From Lodderomyces elongisporus (Eukaryota > Ascomycota > Pichiomycetes > Serinales > Debaryomycetaceae): a stretch of DNA of 64,000 nucleotides. Where the stretch lies: NCBI RefSeq assembly GCF_030384665.1, contig NC_083673.1:2241501-2305500 (forward strand). Direction: 5' to 3'. Of this stretch, positions 51,225-58,772 are shown one piece after another. The notes beneath the pieces were generated by a model. The model worked only from the letters and a program-made list of their open reading frames with translations, ran no database searches and was not told the origin of the DNA. The translations under genes and the position numbers were made by a program. Each line of letters begins with the position of its first letter. Within the stretch, counting starts at the first letter, position 1.

Positions 51225-51806
51225 CTATTTAGAACAAGCACCACCGGTAACTTTGTCGCTTTGGGCAGTGGACAATTTGTGGTAACATCTAACTTGGGCA
51301 GGAACACTGTCCATATCCTTCAACTTCAAAGTTGCATCTTGTTGTTTCATGATGTCCAAAACACACGAGTACTTGGTTGTTTCTGAGCTACAGTTGGATG
51401 CATCGTTGTAGTCAACAAAATCAAATCCACACTGTGAAGTCTCGAGCTCGTATTCTTTGTTATAGCATTGTTCTCTGTCAGCATCTTCAATGGTTCTCTT
51501 GTGGAATGCGGCACTTCTCTTTGATATGTCGTCGTAGCATGAGTTGTCATAGTTGTACTTGTACTTACCAGTTTGTTTGATTTCATGGGTGTTCAAGTTA
51601 ACGAGAACGATTTCACCATTCTTGTGGATTGTGTTTACAACTTCGTAATGTTTCGAGGCGTCTTTTTTGCCAGCTGATTTCAAGTGGGCCAAGACCGTGT
51701 CTGTTGGAGGTAAAATAGCATATCCATCTTGATCGTGCAATAAGGAGAAGGAGCATGCAGAAGTGATGGCCATAGCCAAAGTGGCAATAGAAGTGAATGA
51801 GACCAT
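51225..51806 (-). CDS. Secreted Cys-rich protein with two dibasic (Kex2-type) sites, unknown
   Basis: 193 residues, ATG at 51806. Signal peptide about 1-19 (MVSFTSIATLAMAITSACS). The N-terminal half (20-94) has one Cys; dibasic KR follows at 96-97 (ISKR) and 103-104 (FHKR), typical Kex2 sites. The C-terminal part (105-193) carries six Cys at 114, 126, 139, 148, 174 and 191; Cys90 lies just before the cleavage sites. So a two-part secreted, disulfide-bonded product is likely. No known fold is recognised. It could be a cell-wall or secreted effector-type protein; toxin-like or pheromone-like roles are not supported by any motif. The CDS uses few CTG codons and matches its neighbours in composition. 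Confidence 0.8.
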   Translation of the reverse strand: MVSFTSIATLAMAITSACSFSLLHDQDGYAILPPTDTVLAHLKSAGKKDASKHYEVVNTIHKNGEIVLVNLNTHEIKQTGKYKYNYDNSCYDDISKRSAAFHKRTIEDADREQCYNKEYELETSQCGFDFVDYNDASNCSSETTKYSCVLDIMKQQDATLKLKDMDSVPAQVRCYHKLSTAQSDKVTGGACSK

Positions 51807-52617
51807 GGTTGTTTAAATATATATTTATATATATATGCTGTCTAAAGAAGCAAGAATTAAAGAAAAGAAATAGTAAAATGATACAAGAAAGAGAAATCGG
51901 AAGGGTTCCCACCAATATATATATATATATATATTTATATATATTTATATGTAAAACAAAAGGATACAAGACTGATGGGTGATAGTGTACTAATAATGTT
52001 AAGCCATCTAGTACATTATTGGTGAAATAAATGGCACAATGCCGCTCTACGATGTAGTATTATAAAGTAGGATACTGCGCTGTAAACTGAAGCATTGTTG
52101 GAGCAGAAAATAAATTAAATTAAAATAAATAACTCTGTATACTACTTCTACTGTAGCACGAACTAAAAAAAAAAAAAACAAAGAACAATATAGAAAAAAA
52201 AAATTTTTTGAAGAATTAAAACAAGGAAAATGGTGTGAGAAAATCCTTTTTAGATTTACTTGAGTAAAGGTATGAAAAGTAGAAAAAGGAAGAACGGAGG
52301 GGAGGGGGTAAAGGAAGGAGTGATGTTTGGTGTGGTAAATGTATTGTCACCAATAGATTGAACTGATAAAATAGATTGGAAAATAAAAGTTTCTTTAATT
52401 TATTATTTTATTTTATTTTATTTTTTATTATGTCAAAAAATGGAAAATTGACAAGAGAACAAAGCCATCGAGTGTTCACAAACAATAGAAATATTTCTCA
52501 AAACCTTTCTTTTCTCTCTTTTTATACGTTTGACATTTGTATTGTTCATGTTGAACCAACCAATGACAACAAAGGAAACGGCACAGAATGTCCGCTTATG
52601 GGTTTTACAAATGTATA

Positions 52618-52654
<37 letters not shown>

Positions 52655-53200
52655 ATATATATCAATATATTACATCAAATCCTGTTTGAAGGTTGAGGAG
52701 CTTTTGTCAAATTAACAATTCTCTTTATATTTTTTTTTTACAGGATTCTTCTTTCTTCTTTTGCGAGTCTTTTCTTGCACTTTTCTTTATCTCCTCTATG
52801 TTTTGTCCTGGTATATATATGTCCATGATGATGAAAACAAAAGAATAAGTAGCAAAAAGTAACAATGCCCAACAATAACTAACAAAATGTAACAAACTTT
52901 TAGTTTCCACAACTCTTTCGTTATTGGCTAAACGCACGGCTCGTACTGTACAGTGTTTTTCGTTCTTTTTTTTTTGGCTTTTGCAAAATTACAAAACAAA
53001 GCAAAAAAATCTAACAAACTAAAAGGAAGACTAAAGAGAATTACTTGCATGGATGGAGTAATCCGCATATGCATTGCAAAGTATACCTGGGACTGTTTTA
53101 AGTCTTCTTTGTATGGGCTCCTTTGTGTTTATATTTTCTATCCGGTTATTGTTGATGAATGGATGGTGATTGGCTCCTCTATTGGCCCTGGCCAGAACAA

Positions 53201-53250
53201 TAAATGACAATAAATGACAAAAAATGACAATAAATGACAATAAATGACAA
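53201..53250. repeat. 10-bp tandem repeat, five copies
   Basis: Unit TAAATGACAA at 53201, 53211, 53221 (T to A change), 53231 and 53241. Non-coding. Confidence 0.95.
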
Positions 53251-53930
53251 AAACAAATATATACATATACTAATATTTTCCTGGATATCAGAAAGAATGT
53301 TCCTTCAATGCTTAAGTCCCCTACAAAAAGAAATAATAAATTTATAAACACATAGAAGGGATGATAAAGAAGAAAGTATATTAAAAAGCCTTGAGAATAA
53401 TAGCCTATGATCCAACCTCAAGACTTTTAAGCAATCTTCCTCAAGTCAGCTCTGTCTCCCAATTTGTTATCCCAGCATTTGATGGTGACGATGAATACAT
53501 TCCATTTTTTTTTGAACTTTCTGTTTCTCCAACTTTATATATTCTTTTTTAGTTTTATTCCTTTTCGCTTTTTGCCTATTTGCCTATTTGCCTTTTTGCC
53601 TTTTTTTTCGCTACAAATTGACTCAAAAGTGAGAAAAGACGGATATAGAAAAACGAAAAGCCAAGAAAACAAATAGGTCAATTTTAAATGTATAATTTTA
53701 GGGAAATTCAAAGAAGAGTTAGAATTGGGATGATAACAACCAGTAATAAACCCATTTCCTTGAAATTAAAAAAAAGGAAAAAAATAAAATGGATTGCACT
53801 TGTTTGAGAAAGAAAGGAAAATGGTGGTCTAGTAAGTTTCAGGAAATTCTCAAGAGAAAAAGGTTTTAGTTGTGTAACTTCTTAGATCATGGGTGTATAT
53901 TTACTCATAAACAAAAGAAAAAAGAACCTA

Positions 53931-53933
<3 letters not shown>

Positions 53934-53972
<39 letters not shown>
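53934..53972. repeat. (GA)n dinucleotide run
   Basis: About 19 GA units, in the ADE5,7 upstream region. Confidence 0.9.
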
Positions 53973-53977
<5 letters not shown>

Positions 53978-54065
53978 CAGAAACAGAAAGAAAAAGACAT
54001 TGAAAGGAAAAGACATTGAAAGTGAAAGTCAAAGTGAAAGTCAAAGTGATTTGGAAGAGATAAGC

Positions 54066-54290
54066 TGACTCAGAAAGAGTCAAAAATAGTTGGAGTGGTA
54101 ATCTAAATCCTAATCTAATCTCATCTTGATATATTCAGGAAATTAACCACAAGTACACGACCCATCACTTTTTTTTACTCTCTCTCTCTCTCTTTATCCC
54201 CCCAGCCTTTACACATGAAGAAGAAAAAGAAGAAAAATAACAACCACAAAGAAGTGGATGCATGAGAAGATGAACAGAGAAAGGGAGTCA
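54066..54290. promoter_or_regulatory. Three TGACTC (Gcn4/Bas1-type) sites upstream of ADE5,7
   Basis: TGACTCA at 54066-54072, GAGTCA at 54077-54082 (inverted, 5 bp apart) and GAGTCA at 54285-54290, i.e. 340-564 bp before the ATG. Bas1 and Gcn4 bind TGACTC in yeast ADE promoters. Whether these factors act here is inference. Confidence 0.55.
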
Positions 54291-54460
54291 GGGTAATATT
54301 GTATGGCCTTGGTAAATTTGATAAATTTGGTCCATTTAGTCCATTTTTCTTTTATTGTTGCAACCAAACATCTCGAATCGAATTGAATCGAATCAAATAA
54401 CAAAATCTCTAGGGCTTGAGTGTTTTAATATTTTTAATTTTTACACACAGACACATACAA

Positions 54461-54492
<32 letters not shown>

Positions 54493-54629
54493 TTATTCAT
54501 ATATATATATCCATATACACACCTACACTTTTTCCCCCCCCCTTTTCCTTTCTTTCTCATCCTCATCCTCATCCTATTTCTTTACCATTTTAATACCAAC
54601 AAACCATTCACCAGTTATAATCAATAAGA

Positions 54630-57020
54630 ATGTCCCTCAATATACTCGTTGTTGGAAATGGTGGTAGAGAGCACGCCATTGTTTGGAGACTATTGCAGTC
54701 ACCAACCGTTAAGCACATCTTTGTTGCACCAGGAAACGGAGGAACAACCACCCAATCATCAAAAGTCACCAATGTTCCAATTGGCTCCTCGGAAAAAGAT
54801 TTTGTGCAATTGCAAAAGTTTGCTTTGAAAAACGATATCAATCTAGTGATTCCCGGCCCCGAGCAACCTTTGGTTGATGGAATCACATCGATTTTCACTA
54901 AAGTAGGTATCCCCGTGTTTGGACCAAGTGCCAAAGCCGCCGTCATGGAAGGATCAAAAGCTTTTTCAAAAGACTTTATGAAGAAACACAATATCCCAAC
55001 TGCAAGGTATCAAAACTTTACCAACGTTGAAGATGCCAAGAAACATATCGAACAAGTTGACTATAAGATTGTTTTGAAAGCAGATGGAATTGCCGCTGGA
55101 AAGGGAGTCTTGATTCCCGAAACCAAGGAAGAGGCATTAAAAGGATTGAATGAAATTATGGTGGATAAAAATTTTGGTGATGCAGGTGATGAAATTGTTA
55201 TTGAAGAGTACCTTGAAGGTGACGAATTGAGTATCTTGACAATTACTGATGGTTACTCTTTTTACAATTTACCCGCAGCCCAGGACCATAAGAGGGTTGG
55301 CGATGGCGATAAGGGTTTGAACACTGGTGGAATGGGTGCATATGCCCCAGCACCAATTGCAACAAAGGAGATTCTTGCAAAGATCGACAAGGAGATCATC
55401 AAGCCAACAATTGACGGTATGAGACAAGATGGGTTTCCAATGACTGGTGTTTTGTTCACCGGTATTATGTTAACACCCACCAAAAAACCAAAAGTATTGG
55501 AGTACAATGTGAGGTTTGGTGATCCAGAAACACAAACCGTATTGCCATTGCTTAGTGATGATACAGATCTCGCTCAAGTGATGCTCGCTGCTGCAGAGCA
55601 TAGATTGGACTCGGTCAAGATCAGCACCAAGCCATTGTTTTCAACAACTGTTGTCATGGCAGCAGGCGGGTACCCAGAAGCATACAACAAAGGTGACGAA
55701 ATCGTTACTAAAGAGCCATTACCGAAAGACACATTTATTTTCCACGCAGGTACCAGTGAAAAAGATGGCAAGGTTGTTACTAGTGGTGGAAGAGTTATTG
55801 CATCTACCGCAATTGCCGAAACCTTGAGAGAGTCTGTCGATAAGGCTTATGTTGGAGTTGACCATGTCACATTTAATAACAAGTACAATAGAAAAGATAT
55901 TGCACACAGAGCGTTCCGTGATGCAGACAAATTTGTCAAGGACCAAACTCAAGGTGTTACTTATGCCGATGCAGGAGTTTCAGTAGACAACGGTAACTTG
56001 CTTGTTGAAACCATCAAGGCCAAGGTCAAGTCTACTTCGAGAGCTGGTGCCGATTCCGATATTGGTGGTTTTGGAGGATTATTTGATTTGAAAGCCGCTG
56101 GATATGATACGGCAGAAACTCTTTTGGTTGCTGCTACAGATGGTGTAGGAACCAAATTGAGAATTGCACAAATTATGGATATCCACAATACAGTGGGTAT
56201 CGACTTGGTTGCAATGAATGTCAATGACTTGGTTGTACAAGGTGCCGAGCCATTGATCTTCCTTGACTATTTTGCTACTGGTAAATTGGATATTAATATC
56301 GCAGCTCAGTTTGTTGAAGGTGTTGCTGATGGTTGTATTCAAGCTGGTTGTGCATTGGTTGGTGGTGAAACCTCGGAGATGCCAGGAATGTATGACGAAG
56401 GTCACTATGATACCAATGGTACCGCAGTGGGAGCTGTGAACAAGAATAAGATTTTGCCTAAAGTTCTGGAAATGAAAGCAGGAAATGTGCTCATTGGGTT
56501 AAGATCGGATGGTATCCATTCCAATGGGTTCTCGTTAGTGCGTAAAATCATTGAAATAAGTGATTACGAGTATACTTCTACTGCACCATGGAATACTAGC
56601 AAGACCATTGGTGAAGAAGTTTTGGTCCCAACAAAGATTTACGTTAAACAGCTTTTGCCAAGTATAGAACAGGATTTGCTTCTTGGGTTGGCTCACATCA
56701 CTGGTGGTGGATTGGTTGAAAACATTCCAAGAGCGTTGCCCAAAAACTTGCAAGCCCAAGTCGATATCAGCAGGTGGGAGGTACCCGAGATATTCAAATG
56801 GTTTGGCAAGCAAGGTAAAGTTCCTACAGATGATATCTTGAAGACATTCAATTTGGGCATCGGTATGGTGTTGATTGTTGCAAAGGAGAATGTGGATAAG
56901 GTGTTACAGAGCTTAAGCGAAGCTGGAGAGAAAGATGCCTTGGTTATTGGTGAGCTTGTAGAGAAGAAAAACAGCAGCGATGAGGGATGCATTGTCAACA
57001 ATGCAGAGGGCTTGTACTAA
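54630..57020 (+). CDS. ADE5,7: Bifunctional GAR synthetase / AIR synthetase (Ade5,7)
   Basis: 796 residues, ATG at 54630, close to the 802 of yeast. N-terminal GARS (about 1-430): GNGGREHA at 9-16, PGPEQPL, ATP-grasp with [11 protein letters not shown] and GDPETQ. C-terminal AIRS (about 445-796): [13 protein letters not shown] start, [60 protein letters not shown] and [10 protein letters not shown]. It catalyses steps 2 and 5 of purine synthesis (PRA to GAR; FGAM to AIR) in the cytosol. Like other yeasts it lacks the fused GAR transformylase found in animals. It has one in-frame CTG (56466-56468), which reads Ser in this clade. Confidence 0.98.
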   Translation: [796 protein letters not shown]

Positions 57021-57386
57021 AAAAAGGACTGACTGTATAGTTTTCTTATTTTCTTTTTAGATTGAGAAAAAAAACAACAACAACAAACATTATAATTATA
57101 ATTATAATAATAATGATAGTAATAGTAATACAAAGAAGAAAGATCAATTCGGAAAACAAAAGTCAAAAAAACGCAGAGAAAGAAGAGAGGAATCATATTG
57201 ATGATTACGTGAGAGTATTTGTAGTTTATTCCTAATGTGGTTAGCAAACCGGACCGATACTGAGGTTTTATGCGTGTATGAGCTGCGGCATTTCGATTCT
57301 ACAAAACATGTGACAAAAAAAAGAAGTTTTTTTTTTGTCTCTCTTTTCTCTCTCTCTCTCTTTCTTTTTTATTTTTTTTCAATTAA

Positions 57387-57446
57387 GTTAATCAATTAGT
57401 TAATCAATTAGTTAATCAATTAATTAATCAATTAGTTAATCAATTA
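57387..57446. repeat. 12-bp tandem repeat x5 containing TAATCAATTA
   Basis: Unit GTTAATCAATTA at 57387, 57399, 57411, 57423 (first base A) and 57435. Each unit contains TAAT-CA-ATTA, the palindromic dimer site bound by many homeodomain proteins. It lies 1.3 kb upstream of GSH1 and 0.37 kb after ADE5,7. A regulatory role is speculative. Confidence 0.9.
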
Positions 57447-57489
57447 AATTAATTGTATATTCCTTTTTTTTTTCCATATATGTTTGAGG

Positions 57490-57497
57490 TCACGTGA
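57490..57497. promoter_or_regulatory. Cbf1-type E-box TCACGTGA upstream of GSH1
   Basis: Palindromic TCACGTGA about 1.28 kb before the GSH1 ATG. Cbf1/Met4 uses this core in sulfur-metabolism promoters of S. cerevisiae, which would suit glutathione synthesis; distance and function are inferred. Confidence 0.4.
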
Positions 57498-57893
57498 AAT
57501 GTCATGAGCAGATGTAAAGATATTCTTCTTGTAAGTTCGGGAGCCACAACAATTAAAGACAAAAATAAAAGAGGAGCAGGATCCCCTTTATAATGTATGG
57601 TGAGAAAATAAGCGGAATAAAACAAAAAGATTTAGTGTAGTAGTATTTGAAAATGGGTAATTAAAAAATTGTTGAAAGGACAACAATTGAGAAGCAAAAT
57701 CTGAGGAAGAAGAATGGGAGGGAGAAGGAAGTAAAGATAATACCACACTTACTTTCCGTTATTGCTTGCCAGTAAAGCTTTTATATATATATAAGTGGAA
57801 AGTTTTTAAGTATTGTGGGTATTGTGAGTAGTTTGCTGTGTTTTCGTGGATATGAGCTTCAAGTGCAAAATGTGTTGGTGTTGGAAAAGTTGA

Positions 57894-57900
57894 TTAGTAA
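57894..57900. promoter_or_regulatory. Yap1/Cap1-type site TTAGTAA upstream of GSH1
   Basis: ATTAGTAA (57893-57900) matches the MTTASTAA element of Candida Cap1/Yap1 and lies about 870 bp before the GSH1 ATG. GSH1 is a known Yap1 target in yeast. Use here is inferred. Confidence 0.45.
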
Positions 57901-58261
57901 GATTTTCTGTTTGTCCGTCTCTTTTTTTTCTTTTTTTTTTTTAATTTTTTTTTTTTAAAATTTTCCTTCCTTCCATTTTGTGGTAAAAATCTCACATTAT
58001 TATCACAATATAGCAAGAGAAGTGATAGCGGGAAGCATATACACCATCGTTCACGCAATCTGAGCTATATACAAATATCTCATTTGTAATCTTTATAAAA
58101 GAGTAAGTGAATTACCTCAAGAGTTTGCAAGTTTACTCAAACAAAACGCAGCATATATATACATATACTCCATTCCAGCCTTTCCCATAACAACAACCCT
58201 TGCTCATCTCATTCTCTCGCTTGAAGGAGCTAAGATAAGGTTACTCACGAAATTTCTGTTT

Positions 58262-58263
<2 letters not shown>

Positions 58264-58293
<30 letters not shown>
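58264..58293. repeat. Homopolymer of 30 T
   Basis: Uninterrupted run of T about 480 bp upstream of the GSH1 ATG; sequence length may be unreliable. Confidence 0.9.
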
Positions 58294-58294
<1 letters not shown>

Positions 58295-58772
58295 GTTTAT
58301 TAATTTATATTTTTTAATTTCCAAATTACATATATATATATATATATATATTAATTCCTTATTTTTTTTTTTACCTTGCAGAAACCGCCCCAAAAGCAGA
58401 GTCAAAAGTTCACCGTTTTCCGTCCCATAGATCACTACTATTCCTACTACTACTACTACTACTACTGCCACCACCCTACACTAAGAGTGATTAGGGATTC
58501 CAGTGTTGGAGATTTGTATCAACAATACTTTTTATTTTTTCCTTCTTTCTCCTCAACAATTTAATTGTCACCAATTCTTCCATCTGGTTGTTGGAAAAAA
58601 AAAACACCCTCCATTTTGCAACTAGGTCACCTATATACATCTATCTGTTTCAATTCCAGGCACATATTAGACTCAATTTTTTCAACCACACTCCAAAATT
58701 TTTCGAAATTGCCACAGTTTCCACAATTCCCGCAATTTGCATCATCTGTGACAAGACTTTAAACAACACCAA

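Larger units (their letters stand above)
51807..54629. other. 2.8 kb divergent region upstream of ADE5,7
   Basis: No supported gene. Contains (AT)n runs at 51918-51950 and 52618-52672, a 10-bp tandem repeat (listed), TTTGCC(TA) repeats near 53570-53600, a GA run, GAAAGT(C) repeats at 54000-54048, a CT run (54179-54193), GAGTCA/TGACTC sites and a CA/TA run (54450-54492) with a C run before the ADE5,7 leader. Confidence 0.55.
57021..58772. other. 1.75 kb intergenic upstream of GSH1
   Basis: Holds the 12-bp repeat array, E-box and Cap1-type site (listed), (ATA)/(ATT) stretches at 57090-57130, poly-T runs (including 30 T at 58264-58293), an (AT)n run at 58330-58350 and a TACTAC run near 58442-58468. 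The T-rich 5' leader before the ATG has no strong gene. Confidence 0.6.

Noticed and set aside
57190..57260. TTGATGA ... CTGA, a C/D snoRNA-like pair after ADE5,7
   Set aside because: Box C is non-consensus at the first base, no terminal stem, and the guide region matches no rRNA stretch I can recall.
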